This document shows positions 1 to 11,632 of a DNA stretch of 64,000 bases, piece after piece. Positions within the stretch are counted from its first letter, which is position 1. Every line of letters starts with the position of its first letter. The notes beneath the pieces were generated by a model. The model did no database searches. It was not told the origin of the DNA and saw only the letters and a program-made list of their open reading frames with translations. This stretch comes from Cymodocea nodosa (lineage: Eukaryota > Streptophyta > Magnoliopsida > Alismatales > Cymodoceaceae): contig CM072347.1 in the NCBI GenBank assembly GCA_036874045.1, positions 6,140,501 to 6,204,500 on the forward strand. Reading direction: 5' to 3'. The position numbers were made by a program, and so were the translations under genes.

Positions 1-250
1 ATATCTCATTAATCCTCTAAAAAGTCTATAGTATGTAAGGATATTTCTAACTCCTCAAACTTTTCTAGTTTGAAAATGTTTAATTGAGTATTCTTATTAC
101 CATATGCTAACTTTATCACTCTAGTTTTACAATTTATAATAGCCCTTGATGTTGCTAAGAATGGTCTTCCCAAAATTAAAGATGTATCATGATTCTAATG
201 CTTAATTTGTTGGGAATCCAAAATCACAATATCAATGAGATACTTATTTT
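1..250 (-). mobile_element. Athila-like Gypsy fragment (protease region)
   Basis: The reverse complement of this stretch matches the protease-to-spacer part of the Gypsy element at about 30224-30466 in this window almost base for base, with scattered substitutions. It is a fossil fragment of the same family, opposite in orientation to Gypsy 1, and continues left of the window. Its right edge runs into a tandem array, and the homology fades between 240 and 300. Seen directly by comparing the two places; the family name comes from the better preserved copy. Confidence 0.85.
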
Positions 251-252
251 GA

Positions 253-597
253 AATTTTTACTGTCCTAACAAGTGCTCTTGAAACATGAATACATTTAAT
301 CATTCACACAAATAAATCAACAAAATTTTTACTGTTATATAGATGAAGCATATGCTAATATATAGATAAACAAGTGCAAGCTAAAATTATTTAATCAACA
401 AAATTTTTACTGTCCTAACAAGTGCTCTTGAAACATGAATACATTTAATCATTCACACAAATAAATCAACAAAATTATTACTATCATATAGATGAAGCAT
501 ATGTAGATATATAGATGAACAAGTGCAATATTTCAATTATTTAATCAACAAAATTTTTACTGTCCTAGCAAGTGCTATTGAAACGTGAATACATTTA
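253..597. repeat. Tandem repeat, about 149-bp unit, 2.3 copies
   Basis: The phrase CTGTCCTAACAAGTGCTCTTG recurs at 261, 410 and (with changes) 560, giving a period of 149-150 bp. Each unit also holds a block with AGATGAAGCATATG and ends in TTTAATCAACAAAATTTTTAC. The first unit begins at the edge of the Gypsy fragment, so the array may have grown from element sequence by slippage or unequal exchange. No coding capacity was seen. Confidence 0.85.
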
Positions 598-607
598 CAC
601 GAATAAT

Positions 608-970
608 TCCTTACACGAGCAACAGTAGAGTATGAGTGGGAGCGATGGTAGAGTAGTGAATGTGAGTGGTAGTAGAGCAAGAGTGGAGTGTTGGTAGAGC
701 ACAAGTGAGAGCATTAGTAGAGCACAAGTGGGAGTGCTCGTAGAGTAGTGAATGTGAGCGACAATAGAGTAGGAGTGATAGTAGAGCATAAGCGATGATA
801 GAGCACAAGTGAAGAGCGGGAGTGGTGAGCGTGAGCAAGAGTGGGAGCGGCAACCAAGCATGTGCAACAAACGAATGTGACCATAAGTGTCAATAGTGAG
901 TGGGAGCAAGAGTGACAATAGAGCATGAGTGAGAGTGGGAGCGATTGTAGGCAAAAGTACAAGCGACGAG
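608..970. repeat. Degenerate purine-rich minisatellite
   Basis: Loose repeats of a roughly 21-24 base unit resembling GTAGAGCACAAGTGGGAGTG, with one strand rich in G and A. The units differ from each other, as in an old array. It causes long open frames on the minus strand rich in Leu, Ser, His and Tyr; these are compositional and not genes. Confidence 0.8.
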
Positions 971-1389
971 GGTTTTTTTTTATAGTTAAGAGGGGAGGAA
1001 TTTTGGACCTTACCTAAGAGTAGTTCGAAATTGATCTCACTTCTCCTCTTATATATTATGATAATCTTGAGAAACACTTTCCTAATATTTCCAAAGTGTA
1101 TAAACACACAATCTTTAGGAAAGTATTTCCAAAGATTATCTTTTTCAACCTTTCCCAATGGGAAGGACATGCGCCCCCCCCACCCCACCCCCCATTATGA
1201 TATTGGTCACATATTTAGAGAATCTAATTGTGTAGTGAATAATTTTGTCAAATAAGCTCCATGATCCAAAGCATACAATATATTTTTAGAATAGATGCGT
1301 GCCCTAGTAATATCGAATGTTTTAACCTTTTAAACAAATGAAATATTCTTAGCTGTCAGATGTTGTAATCTTTCCTTATTTTTTAGACG
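971..1389. other. Intergenic, no gene seen
   Basis: AT-rich spacer with a short C-rich run at about 1172-1193. No open frame with family resemblance, no RNA gene and no terminal repeats were recognised. Confidence 0.6.
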
Positions 1390-1930
1390 CCGGCCCTATG
1401 AAAGCTGAATGATAATCATGGTTCAGAAGTATCAGTTTCACGCGCGCGTTAAACTCATCGGCTGGTTTCCCTGCGTTGCATTTTTCCGAAATCTCCTACT
1501 TCGGTTTCGATCGCCCTTCATCTGCGGCCGAGCTCCCTCCGGAAATCTATCGCCGGCGGTTCAGAAACTGTCACCGGCCTCCAAGACCGTCGACGCCGCG
1601 GCGGTGGTGTCGGAAAGGTAAAGAAGCATGCACACACGCCGTTTACCACTCTCCACCTACACTGCGAAGAACATTCACGGCGGAACGGCTCCTCTCTCCC
1701 TTCGTTCCGGAAGTCCGTAGAGGGAGGGTGCAAGAAAACGATCGGCGCAAGGAGGAAGGACGAGGGCGCTGTGGATGACTGTCGGCGATGATGGGAATGG
1801 GGCGCAGGAGGACGAGGACGTTGATCGCTGCCGTACGTTATAGTATTGCTTACGCCCATGATGATGATTTTGGAAGGAGGAAGGGATCTGTTGTCTTCGG
1901 GGTTTGGGTGGAGGAGGGAGAGTTGAGTAC
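1390..1930. other. GC-rich island, unassigned (possible gene remnant or promoter/first exon)
   Basis: Base composition changes abruptly from AT-rich to GC- and CpG-rich (CGCGCGCG, GCCGGCGG, GACGCCGCGG) and back at about 1930. Both strands have open frames of about 70-113 codons here, rich in Arg, Pro and Ser. On the plus strand a frame from 1409 rich in Arg, Leu and Ala and poor in acidic residues reaches a good splice-donor-like GGAAAG|GTAAAG at about 1619, so it could be an organelle-targeting first exon. I recognise no protein family and see no convincing downstream exon before the diterpene synthase. It could equally be a truncated gene copy or a 5' UTR/promoter of a minus-strand gene. 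Confidence 0.4.
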
Positions 1931-2937
1931 CAGCACGGCTAGGATTTTAATATAAGCTAAAAACTTCATGCAGATCTTTACTGATCTTTTGGTCAACTCT
2001 AACTCGTATATGACCACTCATTTTTAAACCTTTGATAACTTCTGAATTTACTTTTAACATTTTTAAACTTTTTCAATTGAAATTAATACTGATATAAATC
2101 CAAATATGCAAACTTTTTCAAAAAATAATGAAAGAAGAAGACATCATTATTAGGATATATTTTAGAGTCATTGACATAACTCTTTTCTATGATTTATATT
2201 TTAATATTCCTTGAATTGGGAAAGAAAGAGAAATCAAACAAAAACATATATATGTTTCTCCAATAAATAGTAATTTTACATTTATTTATGAATAACTTTC
2301 ATATATTTATTTTAAATCCTTGTCATCCTGAAGGATATGTTTATTGTACTCCACTCTATTGTGAACAAGTCAAATATGAAACACTGAGCTCTTGTTACCC
2401 TTTACCAGGAGAATCCACGAAAGTATATATGGTTTGTTAACCTGAAAATGTCATTTCAATACTTCAGCCTAGTTTTAGTCGTTCTTCATATTTTTAAGGA
2501 ATATTACATTGACAATAGATAATTTGATTGAAAAAATTGCATTAATGATATACCAAAATGATGACTGAAATAAAAGAATGAGCATGTAAGGAAAATTAGA
2601 GGATGATCTCACTTTGAGTTTCCATAAATGTGCAATCACTACTTACCCATGCTTTCTTGGTGAAGTATTGGGAAAACCTTAACAATGATTTGGCTTATCT
2701 TTGGTGATGATTAAATTTGGTAATCATTTGTTCTTAGAGATATGATACTCTTTTACTGATTCTAATTTGACAGTAATGGCATCTTAAGAATTTTGAAAAT
2801 TATTACCAACCTTAATGTGTATTTCAATATATATTGTTGTGTTTGAAAGTGATTGATGTTGTTAGTCAAATAGTTATTACATAATCATGATAATGCATCT
2901 TCAATGATCTTACATTTATTAATGGAGGAAAAGATAG
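1931..2937. other. Intergenic upstream region of the diterpene synthase
   Basis: AT-rich DNA without a recognised gene, repeat pair or transposon protein. It is the presumed distal promoter of the diterpene synthase gene that starts at 3044. Confidence 0.5.
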
Positions 2938-2947
2938 ATATATTAAA
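2938..2947 (+). promoter_or_regulatory. Candidate TATA box of the diterpene synthase gene
   Basis: ATATATTAAA lies about 100 bp upstream of the proposed start codon at 3044, a normal distance for a plant TATA element plus a short 5' UTR. The surrounding DNA is AT-rich, so chance occurrence is likely enough to keep this tentative. Confidence 0.3.
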
Positions 2948-3043
2948 GGAGAACCCTACGTTTGCTTTGAAGTATATTACTAGGGAATAAGGCACACTTG
3001 TTCAACGATACCGTCGAAGGTTTGATCCACCATTTACACATCC

Positions 3044-6000
3044 ATGTGTTTCTCCATTGCTACTGCACAACTTGGGAATCTATCCTCTACAAGTTCCAAA
3101 GTATGGAGACGTTCCTTTCTCATTGGTAAACTTCAATTTTCTCTTCCACTATTATCATATTTTATGTTTTTGATTGTTTCTGTTCATCATAGAAGTTTGA
3201 CAGTTGAACCGTTCTAGCGATTGGACGTATTGGTTCTCTCTTTTCATGTTCAAACCTTTTCTATTTTTGTGTTTTACACCAAGTGTTTGTCATGGTATTG
3301 CACTTCTCGTTCTATGTTTTTGATTGTTTGAGCAAATCTTCTTCAGTGCTCTCTTTTTGTCACAATGGTGGAGGAAGTCCTGTTCTTCTAAATTGGAACT
3401 TCAAACTAAAGTGGTTTGTTTGGGTTTCTTCTTTATAATACTGAAGTAGTGATTTCCTTTTGGGTGTTACCATGCCAGCTTTGCTTGTGTGTTCTCTATT
3501 TTTCTTAGTCAAGCAGTGATACTATCTATATTTTTGGGGTGTAGACTTAATGAAGCATTTCAAACTTCTCATTTGTTGTTGTTCTGGTGTCAAGCTATAA
3601 GTTTCTAACAACAAAATTTCAATGATGGTATAGAATTGCCACATTGTAGTTAATGTTGGCACACATTAAGTTTGAAAAATGTTAGTAATATTTGCTTTTG
3701 GTTCTAGCGAGGCACAACAATATTTGTAAGAGTATTGTAACTTGTAAGATGATGTAATCTTGGATTAGTGTCCATCTATTTCTTCACCTTGTTTTTCTAT
3801 TTGGCTTTGCTAATCTTTGACGATGAATTTCATTATTGGCAGTGGCACTTGGTTTGCATATAACTTTTGTTTTATTCTCCAACTTTGTAAAATCACCTTA
3901 TTGGGGCATACCGGCTTAATGCCTTTACCTAGCAATGGCATTGGTTCTTGGTGTTGATTGTTAAGAGTGTCTTATTTGAAGTCTTTGACAGAGTCATTTG
4001 CAAACATGTAACTATTCTATATTGTGCCATTTGCATGAATAGCTAATACAGGTGCTAGATTGAAGGTCAAAACTAGACTGGTGAATGCTGCCTCTATGGC
4101 ACAGGTATATTTGATTTCCACAGGGTTCTTGTAGTTAATGCACATAATGCACAAGTGACTGCCATATAATTAAATTGATTTCATTTTTTAGTCAGTTTAA
4201 GTTCTTCAGGTTTCAACAGATTGGATATTCCATTTGAAAGCCTAATTATGAAAAGTAACTAGTAATTGTTTTTGAAAAGAAATTAAGTGCTGACACCTTA
4301 GATGGTTCAATGTGTACATTCAAATCTCTAGATGGTACCATGTAAAACCATTTCAGTTGTGATAACTTTTCCTTCAGTGAATATTGGAATTTATTCTATA
4401 AAGAAAAACAGCAAGACATGACTATTTGTTTAGGAACCAACTAAAACTTGGAGAAATTTTACAGCTTGATCAAGGTATAAAGAGACGAATCAGGGATGCC
4501 ATTCCTAGGGTTGATATATCTGCTTCTTCCTTTGATACTGCTTGGGTAGCTCTGGTTCCTTCTCCAAGATACCCACAGCATCCATGTTTTCCTGAGTGTC
4601 TGGACTGGATCATGGAGAATCAGAATTCAGACGGATCCTGGGGTCTTCCTAACTGCCTTCCATTTCTAATAAAAGATGCCCTGTCTTGTACCTTAGCTTG
4701 TGTTATTGCACTCAAAAGATGGAATGTTGGACAAGAACAAGTGACAAAGGGTAACCTAAACTTTAAATTCCATGGTATTTGTTTTTTGAAATCACTTTTC
4801 TATGTAATACCAAGTTGAGTATGTTTTGCTACAGGTATTGATTATGTTGGAGCTAATTTTTCATTTTCCATGGACGTAAGGCAACATTCTCCTGTTGGTT
4901 TTAATATCATATTTCCTGGCATGATAGAGCATGCCATGCACTTGGGTTTGGAGCTTCCTATTAGTCAGGACGCCATACAAGCCATGTCTCGAATGAGAGA
5001 GTTGGAATTGAAAAGGTGTGTTATTACTTTTGTTGAATATAAGCAATCAAAAGTGAGACTTCTTTTTACTTTGCCTATATTATTCATATTAGACTTAGAA
5101 CTAAAATCTTGGTTGGACTTTCCTCTGTGATAAATTATGGATATTATTTTGTATTAAGTTATAGTTCATACGTGAAATACAAATTAATAAGATTATACAA
5201 GATGCAAGAGAATTTCCATAATCTCTATATTTTAAAATTTTATCAATTATAAGATTTAGAGTAAATTATAAATTTTTATTCTGATAATGTAGTTAATATA
5301 TTTTTATAAAATCTCATATGAATTAATTAAAAAATAAAAAATATAAGTTTGTGAGAATACGAAAGATGGGTAGAAGAAGAATGTTATTCATAGGAAAAAA
5401 TAATTTTTAAAAAAAAATTAAAAAATTAAGGTTTTTTGTGATTTTTAAATACATCCACCATTTTTTGAAACATAATTTTTTATGTAATATTTTTTCATTT
5501 TCTCTTGTCTCTTCTTCTTTTTCTTTTCTCTCCTTTTATTGTCTCTTTTTATTTCACATGTTTCTTCTTTTTCTCTTTCTTCACTTTCTCTTTTTTTTCT
5601 TTTCTTTCTTTTGTGTCCCTTTTCACGTGCCTCACTTTTTCCTCTCCTTTTTTCATCCCTCCCCACCTTAAACCCTAATGGGCTACAATGATAGCAATTT
5701 GGTAGAGAGGAGGGGACACTTCAACAGTTGTTGGCAGAAAACCTTTTGGTGGAGTACCCTTCTCTGGATTGGCCAATCCTATTTGTCATCTGCTAATTCA
5801 AAAAATTTGCTAGATTGAATGATCCAGTAATTTGATTCTATTTGACCTATCTTGATCAATTTTTAAATCTATGGTTACATGAGTATATCCTTGTGTATTT
5901 ATGCTACTTATTTAGAAAAAGTGTTGGATGATATAAGAGAAATGGTAGGGAAAAATGAGGAATCATTGTGTTAATAATTGCATATATGTTGTCTTTGGTT

Positions 6001-9000
6001 TATATTTATCACAATTGACTCATGAAATCTGTTGATGAATCACGACTGTTTATGGGTGTCTCCAAGCATATAAAAATGCATGAACTGCTTGCTTGTCCTA
6101 ATAGAACAAAAGAAGGAGACTTGTATATAAACTATTAGTAAAAGGAAAACAAAAATCAAAGTAGCATAATTTCCCTTGAGTTTTCAGTTTGTCTATTCTC
6201 TAAAAGTTTATTTCACATGGCATTCAATACATTTACTCTGGTAGGTGTAGTTGAACATACAATTTTAGTAGGATTGCATTTTAGGACATAATTATCTGTT
6301 TTCATTTAGTGGCCATGGTATCAACTTTGATGGATGGAAAGCATACTTGGCATATGTTATAGAAGGTCATGGCCACATGCTGGATCAGCACGAAGTGATG
6401 AAATACCAAAGGAATAATGGATCTTTATTTAATTCACCTTCAACAACAGCTGCTGCACTGACTCGTTTTTGGGATGCTAAGAGCCTTGACTACTTGTACG
6501 GTGTCTTGAATAAATTTGGGAATGCAGGTACACCATTCCTCCATTTTAGTTGGTTACTCTAATTATTTATTTGACACCTTTTCTTTTCATTTTTTGTTGT
6601 TTGCATTGTAAAGTTCCCACAGTATATCCTTGTGGTATATTCACTAAACTCTGCATTGTCGACTCTCTTGAGAAACTGGGAATTGATCTTTATTTTGAGG
6701 ATCTCATTGAGGAAATTCTGGATGAGACTTATAGGTAATATTTGTGAGATTCTTTTTGGTTTGATGTCTCGGAAATATCAAGTGATTGATGTCTTTAAAC
6801 AAACATACAGATGTTGGATGGAGAATGATGAAGAGATACATTCTGAGATCTCAATATGTGCAATGGCATTCCGGCTTTTGCGGATGCATGGTTATGATAT
6901 TTCTTCAGGTATTACTGGAAGCTACAATTAATAAGTTATTACTTGTATCGGTTTCATATTTACACAAGATCTCAATGTGCCTAGGTATATTTGCTCAACT
7001 AGATGGAGATAACTTTTATTGGTGCTCAAAATATGCCAATTCACACACTATCAGAATGGTGTTGGAGTTATACAGAGCTTCGCAAATAAAGTCATCTGAA
7101 GACGAGAATGTTTTGGACAAATTGAACTCATGGTCCACAAAGTTCTTAAGACAAATAGTATCTCTGAGGCCCAACAATGAGCTTGAGAAAGTTATCATCC
7201 GGGAGGTACACACATGATAGAAACACAAACTTTTAATTTTCAATATTGATGTTTAACATCTCCATTCTTGTATAACATTCCTACAAATGTTTGATTTCAA
7301 TTTTTGCTTGTTTCAGGTGGATCATGTCCTCAAGCTTCCATGTCATGCTAAATTGGAGCGTATTGAACACAAGACCAATATTGCAAACTACAGCTTCTTT
7401 GATATTTTCACTGCAAAAACATCCTTCACGTAAGTTCTTGTCATGGTGTATCTGAAGATCATATTTTAAACGTTATGAAATTTATTAGACATGACTCAAA
7501 AGTAGATTATCTTTGATTTTTATATAACTCAATAAGGTTCCAAAGCATTGACACTCAAGATATACTAAGGCTAGCAGTGGAAGAATTCAATGCCTGCCAA
7601 TCTACATACCAGAGAGAACTACTTCTTATTGAGAGGTATATATAATTTTCATGATAATGACACTATGTTATAAATGTTATTGGCATTTGATAATTACTTA
7701 ATTTAGTCAGGTGGGTGGAAGAATGTAAATTGGATCAGTTGAAATTTTCTCGACAAAAGGTAGAATATTGTTACTTCTCCGCTGCAGCCACAATTGTCAC
7801 CCCTGAAATGTCTAATGTTCGCCTGTCATGGGCAAAGAGTTCCATCTTAACAACTGTGGTTGATGATTTCTTTGATATTGGTGGTTCTAGAGAAGAATTT
7901 CTTAACTTTATAAAATTGGTTGAAAGGTACTTCTATATGTTTTTCTTTTTAAATTTGGAATCATTCTATATGATTCCTAAAAATTCTAAAAGTTATGCAT
8001 ATATTTATGCAGGTGGGATGAAGACTTTGACAACAGTTGTTGCTCCTTACAGGTCAATATTATATTTTCTGCCCTCTACTCTACAGTTAACGAGCTTGGT
8101 GAAATGGCAACTGCCATCCAAGGCCGTAATGTAACGAGCCATTTAATTTCGATAGTAAGTGAAGATGCAGTATCACATAATCCCTGATAATTTCTGCTTA
8201 AAAATATAATCCTTGATAATTGTGTGTTTGCCAATGTAGTATTGACATGTATGCCATGCTATTGTTGGCAGTGGCTTGATTTGATCAATTCCATGAAGAC
8301 AGAGGCCGACTGGGTCAGGAATACGATAATTCCAACTTTTGACCAGTATATGACAAATGGATACGTATCATTTGCTTTGGGGCCTATTATTCTCCCAGCA
8401 TTGTATCTCGTTGGTCCAAAGCTTTCAATGGAGACCATTAGAAGTGCAGAATACCATTCTTTATACAAACTAGTTAGCACCTGTGGACGCCTTCTCAATG
8501 ACATACAAGGCTTAGAGGTAAGATATCATTTATTGTGCTTTTTTTTTTACACATCAAGTTCTGAAGCGAGCTTGATGTTTGTTGAACTTGTTGAACTGGC
8601 AATTCTGCTGTTATTGGCAGTGCTAGTTTTGATTTGCATGAACTCTTCATCAACTCTGCTGAACAAGAATATTTGCAGAGAGAAGGCAAGGAGGGAAAAC
8701 TCAATAGTGTATCGCTACATGTGGTACATGGGTATGGTGCGATCACCGAGGAAGATGCAAAGAGGCACTTAAGGAAAATGATTGACACAGACAGAATGAA
8801 ACTGCTTGGGTTGGTTCTGCGAGCAGAAGGAAGTGTTGTCCCCAGAGCATGCAAGGACTTATTCTGGAAGATGAGCCGGATCCTGCATGTATTCTATAGC
8901 AAGAACGACGGATTCACATCTCCCACTGAAATGATGGGTGCTGTAAGAGCTGTCATCTATGAGCCTCTTCAGGTCCCTCCATTTAAATTTGATGAAGTAT

Positions 9001-9011
9001 GGTCAACTTAA
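3044..9011 (+). CDS. KS: ent-kaurene synthase-type class I diterpene synthase (TPS-e), 14 exons, 802 aa
   Basis: Predicted to ionise and cyclise ent-copalyl diphosphate to ent-kaurene (gibberellin route) or a related labdane product, in plastids. Exons read by eye: 3044-3125, 4052-4104, 4465-4750, 4835-5015, 6310-6527, 6614-6734, 6811-6908, 6985-7205, 7317-7429, 7537-7635, 7711-7926, 8013-8154, 8272-8517, 8679-9011; all introns are GT-AG and the frame stays open. Residues 1-45 are rich in Ser, Thr and Arg without acidic residues, like a transit peptide. Then come SSFDTAWVA (about 66-74) and DGSWGL. The class II DXDD site is replaced in [12 protein letters not shown] (about 321-332), so it should be class I only. 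The Mg-binding DDFFD is at 542-546 (bases 7862-7876), GPIILP, with the Ile usual for kaurene formers, at about 647-652, and NDIQGLERE, the second metal site, at 686-694. Length fits the family. Odd: exon 8 ([15 protein letters not shown]) and exon 9 diverge from usual family sequence. A kaurene synthase-like paralogue with another product is possible. Exons 1-2 are the least certain. Confidence 0.9.
5470..5670. repeat. Pyrimidine-rich low-complexity tract inside intron 4
   Basis: Intron 4 of the diterpene synthase (5016-6309, about 1.3 kb) is the longest after the first. It contains about 200 bp of T/C-rich sequence with repeated TTTTCTCT/CTTCTTC runs. The frames found in it on both strands are compositional. 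No terminal inverted repeats or target duplication were made out, so I do not call a transposon. Confidence 0.6.
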
Positions 9012-10079
9012 TTATTTAAGGTTGATTCTAACTTGTTCTTTTTAATATAGGTAAAGATTTAAATTTCTTATTTTTTCATTTGATACTTATCTATTTATAT
9101 TTCTTTACGTACTAACGAGTAGGTCATATACGTTGTTTAATCAGTCAAAATTTTCAAGATAAATATAAAGTAAGTTTATAACTGTCGCTGCCCAACTTAT
9201 TTAGTATAACACCCCGATGATCCGAAGTATGATATTGTAAGGTTAAGGTACCGAGGTTTAGCAAAAATTGTATTGCATATCATATTTAAATTTTCAAAAC
9301 AAATTCAAATATTCCTTCAAATTATAAAATCACCACACATTTTGAGTTAACTATATGCAAATATATAACTAAAATAAGAAAGGACCACAAAATTAAGCTT
9401 CACCTCAAACAATTAACGAAGCTGGTCCTTCCTCTCGACTAAATTTTAGGATAAAAAAAAGGAAAGAGTTTAATAAGTCATAACTCAACAAGTATATTGT
9501 AAGTTATTCAAAATAAATTTAAAACATGTTTAAATGAGTAAAGCAAACATAATAAATAGTAAATCTATAAACAACCAAACATGTTGACAATAAATCACTT
9601 AGCTTTGACTATATTATGCAAAAGCACGGTAGATGGCACGGCACAAGTACGCATATTTATCCAAATTAAGAATAATTCAACCATGCAGTTCAACTTTCAT
9701 CTGTAAAATTCTAACTATAATAAACCATTTTTAACATAATCAAGGAAAACACTTACATAATAGTTTAATCAAATAAAATCTTTAAATATCATATTTATTC
9801 TTACGTATTTTAGATTAAGCTATCATAATACTTTATATGTGGAAGTACGGAAGTTTGAGACAGACTTTTGGAATTTTCGGACTAATTAATTTTAATTTAC
9901 TTTTTTATTCTCACATTCTATCTTCCTTAAATTAAGTTTTATCCTTAAAACTCAAAAAAAATAAAAATTCATATCTATATATTCAAATAAATAAGGATAT
10001 TTTCAATTTGCTGAATTTCATCTTCAAGTTTTCAAGTAATTTCTCGTTTAGTATGGTTGGTCTTCCATACTTTAACATA
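9012..10079. other. Intergenic 3' of the diterpene synthase
   Basis: AT-rich spacer following the stop codon. I see no gene. It may include decayed flank of the Gypsy fossil to its right, but no recognisable protein segment remains. Confidence 0.5.
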
Positions 10080-10870
10080 TAAAGTATATTTTATCACCGC
10101 AAATTCTATTACTTCGTTCCTACAATACGAAGTGGGCACTTGTCATGTGTCAAATCTTTGGGAAGAGGAATATATGCATTGATCTTTACTCTACCACCTG
10201 TGTTAGATCTGAAACATATTTCTTTAACATTGACATATACTCTTGCTTGTGACGATGGTAGTTCTAATCTGTACGCTACTTGGCCAATTCAATTTTTGAT
10301 CGTAAATGACGTAATATAATGGGGACTTAACTGACCTTGAATTTCAAATCTTATGATTCCTTTGATAAGGGAGAATCTTAGGAGCAGTTTGTCTCTCTCC
10401 TAAAATTATAAAGGTCATCTTTTATTATCAATATAATTCTTTTATCTACTTTAAGCTACTCGAAGTCGTCTTCTAATCAATTTTACTTTTCAACAGTTAT
10501 TTGGACAACTTTTGGGTTCAATAGCTTCTATTCTCCCACATCATTCAAATAAATTTGAGATCTACATTTTCTATTATATAGAGCTTCGTACGTGTCGTTT
10601 AGATGTTAGTCTGATTGCTATTATTATAGTTAAACTCAACTAACATAAGGTAGTTATCTTAAAAACCTCAAAATTCAATCACACAAGTTTTGAGCATGTC
10701 CTCCAAAATTTGAATAATCCTTTTAGACTATCCATCAATCTGAGGGTGAAAAACTTTACTAAATTACAACTTTGTCCCTAAAATCATTTGTACACTTCCA
10801 CAAAATTATGAGACAAATCTCATATCACAATCTTTAGTAAAAAGTAACGGGTTGTTGAACACAAGTTTTT
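10080..10870 (-). mobile_element. Old Gypsy (chromovirus, Tekay/Del-like) integrase C-terminal fossil
   Basis: On the minus strand short segments still match the chromoviral integrase end: HPQIDG followed by a KRIIQILEDM-like helix near 10690-10750, YEALYNRKCRS near 10560-10600, LSPHYI near 10310-10335 and a VAYRLELP-like segment near 10260-10290. Known family order is HPQTDGQ, then EALYGR, then LSPRY, then VAYRL, and the same order is kept here. The copy is heavily broken (many breaks) and is older than the Copia insertions to its right. No LTR pair was found. Confidence 0.75.
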
Positions 10871-11627
10871 TTTTCTTCATCCTTTTTCTCCTCAAGACAA
10901 ATGCATCTTATTTTTCTTATGCGTCTTGAAATATATTTGTATCATATATATATATATGTCAAGAGACCTCTAAGGATTAACAACTAATCTTATATCTTAT
11001 ACCTTCTTACAAAAATTGTCTCATATATATCATGTCAATTGCATCAATCATATCAAATATATCCAAACAAATCAAATTTCATTATTATTTACGAATAAAA
11101 GTATAAATTGATATTGAACAATGTAATTCTTGTAAATAAAAAATTGATAAAAAATATCCGAAATTTGTTGTTGGACTTCTCGTGCCATGATGAGAAGACG
11201 TCAAACAACTTAGGCTCCTACCAAGAAACATTTAATATTTTAAATATTTGGTGGTAAATTTTTTTATTTAAATTGATCTTTATAATTAATATACCATTAG
11301 TATTTTGATATTTTACTTTTAATACCAAAATACATATTACATGGATGGTTTAAGCTCTTACCTAAAGCATTTTAACATTTTAATATGTCACTATTTATAT
11401 CGATATATTCATATATTAAGTAGTTTAAGCTCTTATATAAGAGCAATTAATTTTTTTCATTACTTGAATACATTCATCTATGTTTTAGTAAAAATTAGAT
11501 AGTTTAAGTTCATATCTAATGACTAGTTAATATACTTAATAATATGTTTCATCCTTAGAGAAAATGAAACCACTCAAAATTCATTATTAGAGGAAATGAA
11601 ACTATTCGAAATTCATTGTAACTATTT
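10871..11627. other. Intergenic, no gene seen
   Basis: AT-rich spacer with a short (AT)n run near 10939-10955 and several TTTAAGCTCTTA-like phrases spaced irregularly between 11345 and 11520. It ends at the target duplication of Copia A. No coding or RNA gene was recognised. Confidence 0.5.
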
Positions 11628-11632
11628 GGAAA

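Noticed and set aside
595-1188. Long minus-strand open frames over the minisatellite
   Set aside because: Residue content (Leu/Ser/His/Tyr repeats) follows directly from the DNA repeat unit; no family resemblance.
1409-1859. Protein-coding genes in the GC-rich island
   Set aside because: Several overlapping frames on both strands are equally open, as expected from GC-rich DNA. None resembles a known protein, so only the island is reported.
4434-4464. Use of the acceptor at 4433 for exon 3
   Set aside because: Joined to exon 2 it does not keep an open frame, while the acceptor ending at 4464 does and gives family-like sequence at once.
5438-5671. Open frames in intron 4
   Set aside because: Phe/Leu-rich on one strand and Lys/Glu/Arg-rich on the other, a product of the pyrimidine-rich tract.
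3044-9011. The diterpene synthase being a pseudogene
   Set aside because: All 14 exons join in frame with canonical GT-AG sites, catalytic motifs are intact and the length is normal.
9205-9215. TATAACACCCC as the LTR end of the chromovirus fossil
   Set aside because: Chromoviral LTRs often start TGTAACACCC, but the integrase fossil is on the minus strand, so this start would face the wrong way. No partner LTR was found.
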